Assembly (NCBI RefSeq): GCF_004004555.2
Contig: NZ_SACP01000033.1
Location: 1-64,000, forward strand
Length of the DNA stretch: 64,000 nt
Source: Methylobacterium oryzihabitans
GTDB lineage: Bacteria; Pseudomonadota; Alphaproteobacteria; Rhizobiales; Beijerinckiaceae
Direction of reading: 5' to 3'
The translations under genes were made by a program, and so were the position numbers. Position 1 is the stretch's first letter. Every line of letters starts with the position of its first letter. This document shows, one piece after another, positions 49,411 to 57,845 of the stretch. Below the pieces are notes generated by a model. It had not been told where the DNA came from, did no database searches, and saw only the letters and a program-made list of their open reading frames with translations.

Positions 49411-50844
49411 ATGAGTGCGGTGCTGGCCGACCTGCTGGGGCACGATCTGCCGCGGACGCAAGGCCTCGCCGAGGCCCTCACGGCCCGGCTGCGCGGGCTG
49501 GTCGCCGGGGGCGCCCTCGCGCCCGGCACGATGCTGCCGTCGAGCCGGCGGCTCGCCGACGATCTCGGGGTCTCGCGCAACACCGTCACGGCCGCCTTCG
49601 GGCAACTGGCGGCGGAGGGCTACCTCGTGGTGCGCCAGGGCTGCCGGCCGGTCGTCGCGCCCGGGACGGGCCTCGCCGGCCCCGTCCCGGGACGGCCACC
49701 GGCGGGCGCCGCGGCGATGCCCCGCCTGTCGGCCTGGGCCGCCGCGCTGCCGCCGGCGCCCGCCTCCGCGACGCTGCGGCCGTTCCGCACCGGATTCGGC
49801 GACCCGCGGGAATTCCCCCACGCGGCCTGGGCGCGCTGCCTGCGCGACGCGGCCCGCCGCAGCCCGGCCGGCCCCCCCGCCGCCAACGCCCCGGCGCTCC
49901 AGGCGGGCCTGCGCGACCACCTCGCGGCGCAGCGCGGCGTGCGGGCCGAGCCCGATCGGGTCGTGATCCTGCCGACCGCCCGGGCGGCCCTGACCCTCGT
50001 CGCCGCCCTCGTCCTCGATCCGGGCGATCCCGCCTGGATCGAGGAGCCGGGCTATCCGGGGATCCGCGAGGCCCTGGCCGCCGCCGGAGCCCGGGTGGTC
50101 CCGGTGCCGGTCGACGCCCACGGGCTGACCCTGCCCCGGGACAGCCCGGTTCCGAAGCTCGTCGTCGTCACGCCCTCGCACCAGTTCCCGACCGGGTGCC
50201 TGATGCCGGTCGCGCGCCGGCGCGACCTCCTGCGCGCCGCCGACGCCGCCGGGGCGCTGATCCTCGAGGACGACTACGACGGCGAGTTCCACTTCGACGG
50301 GGCGCCGGTCCCGGCGCTCCAGGCGCTGACCGGGGCCGATCGCGCGATCTATGCCGGCACCTTCGCCAAGGCGACGAGCCCGGCCGTGCGGGTCGGATAC
50401 ATGGTGGTGCCGCGGCCCCTGCTGCCCGTGGCCCTGGCGGCGCAGCGCCATCTCGGCCTGACCGCGGCGCCCCAGGTCCAGGAGGCCCTGGCGCTGTTCC
50501 TCGGGCGCGGCCTCTACCGCGCGCATCTGCGCCGGACGCGGCGGCTCTACCGCGAACGGCGCGACCACCTCGTCGCGGCCCTGCGGAAGACCTGCGGCGA
50601 CCGGATCGCGGTCGAGGCGCCGGCCGGCGGGCTTCAGGTCCTGGCGCGCCTGCGCGACGGCACCGCCGATGCCGCGGCGGCGGCGCGGGCCGGCGCGCGC
50701 GGACTCGACGTCCTGGCGCTGTCGCGGCTCCATGCCGGCCCGCCGGGCGACGCGGCCGGCCTGCTGCTCGGCTTCGCCGCATGGCGGCCGGCGGAACTGA
50801 CCGAGGCGGTCGCCCGGCTCGACGCGGCCCTGCGCGACGCTTAA
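49411..50844 (+). CDS. MocR/PdxR-family regulator (GntR winged helix plus aminotransferase domain)
   Basis: 477-residue regulator. The GntR-type winged helix is at about 18-82 (LAPGTMLPSSRRLADDLGVSR) and a fold-type I aminotransferase domain follows (about 120-470), with EDDYDGEF (about 286-293) and the PLP Lys at 320 (GTFAKATSP). These proteins bind PLP, often as internal aldimine, as a sensor rather than for catalysis. GGAGG lies eight bases ahead of the ATG. It probably controls the divergent DMT exporter. Its TAA and the stop of the convergent Crp/Fnr gene share the four bases TTAA. Confidence 0.92.
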   Translation: MSAVLADLLGHDLPRTQGLAEALTARLRGLVAGGALAPGTMLPSSRRLADDLGVSRNTVTAAFGQLAAEGYLVVRQGCRPVVAPGTGLAGPVPGRPPAGAAAMPRLSAWAAALPPAPASATLRPFRTGFGDPREFPHAAWARCLRDAARRSPAGPPAANAPALQAGLRDHLAAQRGVRAEPDRVVILPTARAALTLVAALVLDPGDPAWIEEPGYPGIREALAAAGARVVPVPVDAHGLTLPRDSPVPKLVVVTPSHQFPTGCLMPVARRRDLLRAADAAGALILEDDYDGEFHFDGAPVPALQALTGADRAIYAGTFAKATSPAVRVGYMVVPRPLLPVALAAQRHLGLTAAPQVQEALALFLGRGLYRAHLRRTRRLYRERRDHLVAALRKTCGDRIAVEAPAGGLQVLARLRDGTADAAAAARAGARGLDVLALSRLHAGPPGDAAGLLLGFAAWRPAELTEAVARLDAALRDA

Positions 50845-51527
50845 CCGTCCTCCCGCAGCGCCTCCGCCACCCGGGCCTCCAGCAGGTCGGGCCGGCGCAG
50901 GATCAGGGCGCCGCGGGTGCGGTCGACGAGGCCCTCCTGGGCCATGGTGGTGAATTCGCGCGTTACCTGCTCGCGGCGGCAGCCGATGCGGGCGGCGAGC
51001 ACGTGGTGGTAGGGCGGCGGGGTCACCACCCGCTCGCCGTCGGCGCCGGCCCGCGGCGAGGACAGGCGCAGCAACTCGGCGTAGAGCCGGTGGCGCAGGT
51101 CGAGCACCGCGTGCTCCATCAGCCGGGCGTTGAGCATCCGCACGCGCTTGGCCAGCAGCCGCAGCAGCCGCTCGCCGATCGGCGGCGCCGCGAACACGAT
51201 CTGGCGAAACACCCCCGCCGGCACGACGCAGAGTTCGCCCCGCGTCAGCGCCGTGACGTTGGCCGAGCGGCTGACCCCGTCGATCGCCGCCAGCTCGCCG
51301 AAGAACTCGCCGCCGCGCATCTCGCCGAGGATCACCTCCTTGCCCGACTGGGTCCGGTTGAGGATCCGGACCTCGCCCGTGGCGAGGAAGTACACGTCGG
51401 TCGACGCGTCGTCGAAATCGACCAGGATCTCGTTCGGCTCGAAGCGGCGCCAGATGCAGCGGGCCTCGAACGGGCCGAGATCGATGCCCGGATCCTTGAA
51501 GAACGGAAAAACCGCTAGCCGCCCCAT
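50841..51527 (-). CDS. Crp/Fnr family transcriptional regulator
   Basis: 228-residue regulator. A cyclic-nucleotide-binding-like beta barrel (about 15-125, with FLATGEVRILNRTQSGKEVI and GGEFFGELAAIDG) is followed by a long helix and a winged helix (IGCRREQVTREFTTMAQEGL, about 182-201). The FNR iron-sulfur cysteines are absent. GELAAIDGxxRSANV keeps the phosphate-binding-like residues of CRP, so a cyclic nucleotide ligand is possible. The frame is open upstream; ATG 51527 is selected by alignment to the usual domain start. Divergent from the MgtC-like gene. Confidence 0.88.
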   Translation of the reverse strand: MGRLAVFPFFKDPGIDLGPFEARCIWRRFEPNEILVDFDDASTDVYFLATGEVRILNRTQSGKEVILGEMRGGEFFGELAAIDGVSRSANVTALTRGELCVVPAGVFRQIVFAAPPIGERLLRLLAKRVRMLNARLMEHAVLDLRHRLYAELLRLSSPRAGADGERVVTPPPYHHVLAARIGCRREQVTREFTTMAQEGLVDRTRGALILRRPDLLEARVAEALREDG

Positions 51528-51690
51528 TGCCGAAACCCCCGCCGCGCCGTGGCTGTTCTGCCACGGTCCGGCCGGGCTTGCCAGGGTCGCGGCGGGATCG
51601 GCCGGGGATGCGGGACGCCCATCTGTCATCGAAACGACGACGATGCCGGCTAACCGGGCACGCTCGGCAGTGGCGTGAGGATCCGGCGGC

Positions 51691-52407
51691 ATGGCGGTGG
51701 TGGTGGCGTTCCAGCCCTGGACGTTCCTCGATTCGGTGGTGAGCGTGGTGCTGGCCTTCGTGCTCGGCACGCTGATCGGGGCCGAGCGGCAGTACCGCCA
51801 GCGCACCGCGGGCCTGCGCACCACCGTGCTGGTGGCGGTCGGCGCCGCCGCCTTCGTCGATCTCGGCATGCGGCTCACCGGCCCCGACGGCGCGGTGCGG
51901 ATCATCGCCTACGTCGTGTCGGGCGTCGGGTTCCTCGGCGCCGGCACGATCATGAAGGAGGGCACCAACGTCCGCGGCCTCAACACCGCCGCGACGCTGT
52001 GGTGCTCGGCGGCGGTCGGGGCGTTCGCGGGGGCCGACCTCGCCGCCGAGGCGGTGATGGTCGCGGTGGTGGTGCTGGCCGGCAACACGCTGCTGCGGCC
52101 GCTCGTCAACGCCATCAACCGCGCCCCGATCGACGAGCGCCTGACCGAGGCGACCTACGAGGTCCGGGTCACCGCCGGCGACGACCAGGTCGCCGCGCTG
52201 CGCGACGTGCTCACCGACCAGCTCGAGGCGGCGCACTACCCGGTGAGCGAGGTCGAGGTCGAGGAGCGCGGCCCCGACGAGTCGGAGCTCGTCGCGACGC
52301 TGGTCAGCACCGCGGTCGAGCCGGCGGAACTGGACGCGGTGGTCGCCGCCCTGGAGCGCCGGACCGAGGTCCGCCACGCCACCTGGGCCGCGCGCAACAG
52401 CGACTGA
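51691..52407 (+). CDS. MgtC/SapB family membrane protein
   Basis: 238 residues. Four to five helices occupy residues about 10-130, including FVLGTLIGAERQYRQRTAGLRTT (the MgtC hallmark near 23-45) and GVGFLGAGTIMKEGTNVRGL with the following TAATLWCSAAVGA. The last 90 residues form an ACT-like cytoplasmic domain (YEVRVTAGDDQVAALRDVLT). MgtC proteins affect magnesium, membrane potential or ATP synthase. GAGG precedes the ATG by ten bases. Divergent from the Crp/Fnr gene, which may control it. Confidence 0.92.
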   Translation: MAVVVAFQPWTFLDSVVSVVLAFVLGTLIGAERQYRQRTAGLRTTVLVAVGAAAFVDLGMRLTGPDGAVRIIAYVVSGVGFLGAGTIMKEGTNVRGLNTAATLWCSAAVGAFAGADLAAEAVMVAVVVLAGNTLLRPLVNAINRAPIDERLTEATYEVRVTAGDDQVAALRDVLTDQLEAAHYPVSEVEVEERGPDESELVATLVSTAVEPAELDAVVAALERRTEVRHATWAARNSD

Positions 52408-52518
52408 GCCCGACGCGCGCCCGCTCCCCGGCCGGCGCATGACGGGCTGGCCCGGATCCCGCTAAGGTCGCAGGCTCAGGCCGGGCCGCGGCGCCGGCTC
52501 GGGGTTCGGGGAGACGAC

Positions 52519-53934
52519 ATGACCGGCATCTGGCAGCTCGACGCGACCGCCCTCCTCGCCCGCTACCGCGACCGCAGCCTGTCGCCGCGCGAGGTGATGG
52601 CCGACGTGCTCGCCCGGGTCGAGCGGCACGAGCCGGCGGTCAACGCCTTCGTGCGGCTCGCGCCCGAGGCGGCCCTGGCGGCGGCCGCCGCCTCCGAGGC
52701 GCGCTGGGCCGCGGGCAACCCCGCCGGCCCCCTCGACGGGGTGCCGGTGACGGTCAAGGACAACGTCGCCTGGGCCGGGCACCCGTCGCGGCGGGGCTCG
52801 CGCACCTCGTCCGAGGCGCCGGTGGCCGAGAGCGCCCCGGTGGTCGACCGCCTCGTCGAGGCCGGCGCGATCCCGTTCGGCCTCACCACGATGCCGGAAT
52901 TCGGCTGGAAGGGGCTCGGCGACTCGCCGCTCACCGGCATCACCCGCAACCCGCACGACACCTCGACCACCACCGGCGGATCGTCGGCCGGGGCCGCGGC
53001 GGCGGCGGCGCTCAATCTCGGGCCGCTGCATATCGGCGGCGACGGCGCCGGCTCGATCCGGATTCCGGCGGCGTTCTGCGGCATCTACGGGCTCAAGCCG
53101 AGCTACGGCCGCGTCCCGGCCTTCCCGCCCTCGCCCTTCGCGCCGGTCTCGCATCTCGGTCCGATGACCGGCACGGTGCGCGACGCCGCCCTGATGCTCG
53201 GCGTGATGGCGCAGCCCGATCCGCGCGACATGCTGGCCGAGCGCGACGCGCCGCCGGAGTACCGCGCCGGCCTGGAGGACGGAGTGCGGGGCCTGCGCAT
53301 CGCCTGGAGCCCGCGGCTCGGCTATGCCGAGGGCGTCGATCCCGAGGTGGCGGCGCTGACCGAGGCGGCGGCACGGGCCTTCGCGGAACTCGGCGCCACC
53401 GTCGAGGAGGCCGATCCGGGCTTCGCCGACCCGATCGACACCCTCAACGGCATCTGGCACGTCGGTGCGTGGTGCGTGATGCGGGCGGTGCCCGAGGCGC
53501 GGCGCGGGGACCTGGAGCCGGGCTTCCGGGCGGTGGCCGAATCCGGCAGCCGGATCGCGGCGGCCGACTTCGTCGCGGCGCTCGGCGCCCGCGGCGCCCT
53601 CTACACCGCGATGGCCCGCTTCCACGAGCGCTACGACCTGCTGCTCACCCCGGCGCTGGCGACGCCGGCCTTCGCCGCCGGGCACCTGACGCCGCCGGAC
53701 GGCCGCTTCGGCGACGACTGGCTCAACTGGACCCCGTTCACCTACCCGTTCAACCTCACCGGCCAGCCGGGCGCGACGGTGCCGTGCGGGCTGACCCGGG
53801 CCGGGCTGCCGGTCGGGTTGCAGATCGTCGGCCCGAAGGGCGCCGACGCGCGGGTGCTCGCCGCCTCGCGCGCCTTCGAGGCGGCGCGGCCGTGGTCGCT
53901 GCGCGAGGCGCCGCAGGTGACGCACGCCGGGTAG
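52519..53934 (+). CDS. Amidase (amidase-signature family)
   Basis: 471-residue hydrolase. The Ser-cisSer-Lys triad is present: Lys80 (PVTVKDN), Ser155 (TTGGSSAGAAA) and Ser179 (GDGAGSIRIPAAFCG). Length and the C-terminal FNLTGQPGATVPCGL match aryl- or aliphatic amidases of the AtzF/GatA superfamily; it lacks GatB/GatC partners. GGGGAGA lies five bases ahead of the ATG. Followed 67 bases on by an SDR. It releases ammonia or an amine from an unknown carboxamide. Confidence 0.92.
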   Translation: MTGIWQLDATALLARYRDRSLSPREVMADVLARVERHEPAVNAFVRLAPEAALAAAAASEARWAAGNPAGPLDGVPVTVKDNVAWAGHPSRRGSRTSSEAPVAESAPVVDRLVEAGAIPFGLTTMPEFGWKGLGDSPLTGITRNPHDTSTTTGGSSAGAAAAAALNLGPLHIGGDGAGSIRIPAAFCGIYGLKPSYGRVPAFPPSPFAPVSHLGPMTGTVRDAALMLGVMAQPDPRDMLAERDAPPEYRAGLEDGVRGLRIAWSPRLGYAEGVDPEVAALTEAAARAFAELGATVEEADPGFADPIDTLNGIWHVGAWCVMRAVPEARRGDLEPGFRAVAESGSRIAAADFVAALGARGALYTAMARFHERYDLLLTPALATPAFAAGHLTPPDGRFGDDWLNWTPFTYPFNLTGQPGATVPCGLTRAGLPVGLQIVGPKGADARVLAASRAFEAARPWSLREAPQVTHAG

Positions 53935-54001
53935 CCGGGGCCTCCGGGCCGGAACGGCGGCGTCGACCGCACGTTGCCGGCCGACAGGAGACACCCCCGA
54001 G

Positions 54002-54775
54002 ATGAAGCTCGACGGAACGATCGCCGTGGTGACCGGCGCCGATTCCGGCATCGGCCAGGCGACGGCGGTGCTGTTCGCGCAGGCCGGCGCCGACCTCTGC
54101 ATCACCTACCACACCGACGAGGCCGGCGCGGCCGAGACGCGCCGGCAGGTCGAGGCGGCCGGGCGCCGGGCCCTGGTGGCGCAGCTCGACGTGCGCGACC
54201 CGGCGGCGGTGGACGCGCTGTTCGCCCGGGTCGCGGCCGAACTCGGCACGCCGGACGTGCTGGTCAACAACGCCGGCAAGGGCATGGGCGCGCAGACCCC
54301 GGTCGCCGACCTGCCCGACGACCAGCTCGCGCTGATCCTCGACACCAACCTGAAGGGGCCGCTGCACTGCGCCCGGGCCTTCGTGCGCCTGCGCAAGGCG
54401 GCGGGCGGGCGCGGGCGCATCGTCACCATCTCGTCGGTGGCCCAGCACCTGCCGACCCCGAACTCGGCCCCCTACGGCATGTCGAAGGCCGGGATCGGCT
54501 CGTTCACCCGCAGCCTCGCGGTCGAGCTGGCGGAGGACAGGATCAACGTCAACAACATCGCCCCCGGGCTGATCGCGACGCCGATGACCCAGGAGCGGCT
54601 CGACGACCCGCAGAAGCGCGAGGCGTCGTTCAAGGAGATCCCGTGGCACCGGGCCGGCGAGCCGATCGAGATCGCCCGCCTCGCCCTGTTCCTCGCCTCC
54701 GAGTACGGCGATTACGTCACCGGCCAGACCTGGACCATGGATGGCGGCCTGACGATGAACTGGGGCGGGGCGTAG
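54002..54775 (+). CDS. SDR family oxidoreductase (glucose 1-dehydrogenase-like)
   Basis: 257-residue classical SDR. TGADSGIG at 11-18, NNAG at 90-93, and the catalytic Ser146, Tyr159 and Lys163 (YGMSK) are present. The end VTGQTWTMDGGLTMNWGGA and the middle segment HRAGEPIEIARLALFLASEYGDYVTG are characteristic of glucose or sugar 1-dehydrogenase-like proteins. AGGAGA precedes the ATG. Convergent with the SWIM gene, 8 bases apart. Substrate unknown; may be a sugar or a hydroxy compound. Confidence 0.9.
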   Translation: MKLDGTIAVVTGADSGIGQATAVLFAQAGADLCITYHTDEAGAAETRRQVEAAGRRALVAQLDVRDPAAVDALFARVAAELGTPDVLVNNAGKGMGAQTPVADLPDDQLALILDTNLKGPLHCARAFVRLRKAAGGRGRIVTISSVAQHLPTPNSAPYGMSKAGIGSFTRSLAVELAEDRINVNNIAPGLIATPMTQERLDDPQKREASFKEIPWHRAGEPIEIARLALFLASEYGDYVTGQTWTMDGGLTMNWGGA

Positions 54776-54783
54776 GCCGTCGC

Positions 54784-56697
54784 TCACGACGCTTCCGGGC
54801 CGGGATCCTCCGCCATCGCCGCGACCCACAGGGCGGCGCGGGCGAAGGCCGCCACCGCGCCGTCGCCCCGGGCCGCCAGCGCCTCCGACAGCCGCGCGGC
54901 GGTGGCGGCGTGGCCGGAGGCCGTGAGGTCGGCGACGAGGCGCGGGGCGCCCGCGCCGGAGGCCGCCGCGAAGGCGCGCCGCCCGGCATGGAGCGCCCCG
55001 GCGAGCAGGGAAGCGGCCTCGTCCACGAGCGAGGATCCCGCCGCCGGGGCCGGCGCGACCGCGGTCGCGGGCGCGTCGGGCGCTTCGAGATCCGGCACGA
55101 CGAGGCGGTCGGTGCCGACCGACCACGGATCGCAGACCAGGGCGCCGCCCTCGATCCCCATCGGGCCGGCGACCTGCCGCACCGCTCCCCACCGGCCGGC
55201 GAAGGCGGCGGCGAGCGCGTCGAGCGCCCCCGGCGCCGCGCGGTCGTGGGCGCGGGCGAGGTGGAGCGTGCCGCCCTCCCCCGGCAGGGCCACCGCCGCC
55301 TGCCAGAGCTGGGCGCCGGGCGACCACGCCTGACCCAGCACCTCGCCGACCGGAACGACGTGGAAGGCGTCGAGCCGGTCGCGCGGGCGCAGGAAGCCCG
55401 GCGACCGCGCCGCCAGCCGGTCGCGGATCGCCGCGAGATCGGGGGCGGCGAGCGGCGCCGGCAGCCGCAGGATCGCGTCCCGCGGCAGCAGGGCGGTGCG
55501 CCCGCGGGCGCCCTGGCCCAGCGCCAGCAGCCCGTCGGCGCGCCGGCGGGCGACGCTGGTGAGGATCTGGCCCCGCCCGGTGCCGGCGAGCGGCAGGCCG
55601 GGCGCCAGCAGGCGGCCGGGCAGGCCGGCGACGAAGCCGGCCTCGTCCTCCGCCGGGGCGAAGTCGCGTTCCAGCGCCAGGGTCGCGCCGGTATCGGTGT
55701 CGGCGAGCGCCACCCGTGCCACGGCACCCCGCCCGCGGGCGACGAGGCGGGCGCCGAGGGAGACCAGCCGGGTCTTGCCCATCGCGGTCTCGTAGGGCTG
55801 GCCGAGGCCGAGCGCGGCGGCGTCGCCGACCCGGGTGCGGGCGATCAGCTCGGTGGCCAGCGCCAGCACCACGGCCTCGTCGTAGGCGGCGCTGCGCCCG
55901 GCATAGGCCGCGAGCTGCCCGGCGAGGTCGGCCTGCGCCAGCAGGACCTGGGTGGCGCCGCGGGCGGCCGCCGCGCGCCCGAGCCGGTCGAGGGCGTCGC
56001 CATGCGCCTCCGGTCCGGCCGCGACCCCGGCCTCGATCAGGCCGGCGACCAGCCGCTCGACCGCCCCGGCGAGGTCGTCGGCCGGGGCGGCCTCGTGGGC
56101 GCCGCCGAGCCGGATCTCCGCGGCGCCGGACGCGGCGCGGAAGGCGCGGATCGCCACCGCGACGTGGGCGCAGCCGCCGCCGGCGGCGCAGTCGCAGCGC
56201 GCGTAGCCGGTCTCGCCGGGCACGAGGAAGCGCACGCTCGCGGTCGGCAGCCGCGCCGCCGGGACCGGCCCGTACTCCAGCCCGACCGTGACGCCCGCCG
56301 CGAGCAGGCGCTTCAGTTCGGCGGCCCCGGACGGCCCGAGCCCGGCCTCGAACGCGGCGGACTCGAGCCCGCCGGGATCCCAGGGCGCGGCGCTTCCCGG
56401 CGTCGGGTCCGCGTCCGCCGGGACCGCCTCGGCCCGGTAGGCGATCACCAGCGCGACGCGGTGGCGGCACATCCCGCCCGCCGGGCAGGTGCAGGCCGCC
56501 TCGCCGGGCGGCCGGCCGGGGGGCAGGCGGGTGACCGTTCCATCGGAAAAACGCGCCGCGACGGTGCCGTCCGCCTCCTCGGCGAGCACCGGCCCCTGCC
56601 CGGCCGCGACCTCGCGCAGGGCGCGCTTGACGAGGCCGGCATTGGCGAGCTGGGTCAGGCCGTCGTCGGTGAGGGCGAGCAGGTCGGCGCGGGGCAT
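54784..56697 (-). CDS. SWIM zinc-finger protein (YehQ-like)
   Basis: 637-residue protein with two SWIM-type zinc fingers: CTCPAGGMCRH (Cys69, Cys71, Cys77, His79) and CDCAAGGGCAH (Cys168, Cys170, Cys176, His178). The remainder is Ala-rich and lacks known catalytic motifs. Two bases separate it from the VWA gene, and together with the DUF4132 gene they form the equivalent of the E. coli yehI-yehP-yehQ cluster. ATG at 56697 fits the gene spacing; the frame is open further upstream inside the VWA gene. SWIM fingers bind DNA or proteins; function unknown. Confidence 0.85.
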   Translation of the reverse strand: MPRADLLALTDDGLTQLANAGLVKRALREVAAGQGPVLAEEADGTVAARFSDGTVTRLPPGRPPGEAACTCPAGGMCRHRVALVIAYRAEAVPADADPTPGSAAPWDPGGLESAAFEAGLGPSGAAELKRLLAAGVTVGLEYGPVPAARLPTASVRFLVPGETGYARCDCAAGGGCAHVAVAIRAFRAASGAAEIRLGGAHEAAPADDLAGAVERLVAGLIEAGVAAGPEAHGDALDRLGRAAAARGATQVLLAQADLAGQLAAYAGRSAAYDEAVVLALATELIARTRVGDAAALGLGQPYETAMGKTRLVSLGARLVARGRGAVARVALADTDTGATLALERDFAPAEDEAGFVAGLPGRLLAPGLPLAGTGRGQILTSVARRRADGLLALGQGARGRTALLPRDAILRLPAPLAAPDLAAIRDRLAARSPGFLRPRDRLDAFHVVPVGEVLGQAWSPGAQLWQAAVALPGEGGTLHLARAHDRAAPGALDALAAAFAGRWGAVRQVAGPMGIEGGALVCDPWSVGTDRLVVPDLEAPDAPATAVAPAPAAGSSLVDEAASLLAGALHAGRRAFAAASGAGAPRLVADLTASGHAATAARLSEALAARGDGAVAAFARAALWVAAMAEDPGPEAS

Positions 56698-56699
56698 TC

Positions 56700-57845
56700 T
56701 CAACTCCGGATCACCTGCGCGAGCCAGCCGGCGAGTTCTCCGGGCGTCATCGCGGCGATCTCGGCGCCGGCCTCGACCAGCCGTTGCGCCATCGCCCGGT
56801 CGTAGTCGGGCCGGGCCTGCGAATCGAGGGCGGCGAGGCCCAGGACCTTCGTGCGCTGGCCGGTCAGCGCCCGCACCCGGGCGACCAGCACCGCCTCGCT
56901 CGCGCCCTCGTAGAAGTCCGAGACCACCACCACCACCGCCCGCTCCGGTGCGGTGATCAGCCCCGACGCGTAGGCGACCGCCCGGCCGATGTCGGTGCCG
57001 CCGCCGAGCTGGACCTTCATCAGCATCTCGCAGGCGTCGTCGCAGTCGCGGGTGAGGTCGACGACGGACGTGTCGAAGGCGACCAGATGCGTCTCGACCC
57101 CCGGCAGCCGCCACAGGCAGGCCGCCATCACCGAGGCGTGGATCACCGAATCGAGCATCGATCCGCTCTGGTCGACGAGCAGGATCACCTGCCAGGGCCG
57201 CATCCGGCGCTGGTTGCGGGCGAAGAAGTGCAGCCGCTCGACGGTGATGCGCCGCCGCTCGGGGTCGTAGTGGCGCAGGTTGTCGCGGATGGTGCGGTGG
57301 AGGTCGAGGTCGCGGGCGCCGGGCAGCCGGGTGTGGCGGCGCCGGTCGAGCACCCCGGAAAACGCCACCGCGAGGTCGCGGGCGAGGCTCTCCATCAGGC
57401 GGCGCACCACCTCCTGCACCAGCCGGCGCGCCATCACCAGCACGTCCGGCGTCATCAGGTGCTTGGTGCGCAGCACCGCCTTCAGCAGGGTCTCGTTCGG
57501 CTCGACCCGGGCGAGCACGTCCGGGTTCGTCACCACGTCGTCGATGGCGTAGACCTCGATCGCGTCGCGTTCCAGCCGCTCGATCGTCTCGCGCGGGAAC
57601 AGCGTGTGGACCTCGTTGATCCAGCCCGGCACCGTCAGCGCCGAGCCCTCGCGGCCGCCGTGGCGGTCCACACCCTGCCGGCGCACCCCGCGCTCCTCGC
57701 CCCCGGCGTCGCGGCCGTAGAGCCAGTCGAGAGCCCGGTCCATCGCCGCGGCGCGGCCGTCGAGCCGGCAGCCGGCCCCGGCGCAGGCCGAGTCCGCCGC
57801 CTCGCCGAGGATGAGGCGCCAGCGCGTCGCCGGGTCGAGGCTCAT
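56700..57845 (-). CDS. VWA domain protein (YehP-like)
   Basis: 381-residue protein with a C-terminal von Willebrand A domain (about 218-380). The MIDAS motif is LLVDQSGSM (DxSxS at 225-229) with Thr284-Asp285 (GGGTDIG) and SDFYEGAS. The N-terminal 200 residues are helical and charged (RTKHLMTPDVLVMARRLVQE). Such VWA proteins usually act with a MoxR-type AAA ATPase. Start overlaps the stop of the DUF4132 gene (ATGA). Probably a metal-dependent scaffold within a chaperone-like or conflict complex. Confidence 0.9.
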   Translation of the reverse strand: MSLDPATRWRLILGEAADSACAGAGCRLDGRAAAMDRALDWLYGRDAGGEERGVRRQGVDRHGGREGSALTVPGWINEVHTLFPRETIERLERDAIEVYAIDDVVTNPDVLARVEPNETLLKAVLRTKHLMTPDVLVMARRLVQEVVRRLMESLARDLAVAFSGVLDRRRHTRLPGARDLDLHRTIRDNLRHYDPERRRITVERLHFFARNQRRMRPWQVILLVDQSGSMLDSVIHASVMAACLWRLPGVETHLVAFDTSVVDLTRDCDDACEMLMKVQLGGGTDIGRAVAYASGLITAPERAVVVVVSDFYEGASEAVLVARVRALTGQRTKVLGLAALDSQARPDYDRAMAQRLVEAGAEIAAMTPGELAGWLAQVIRS

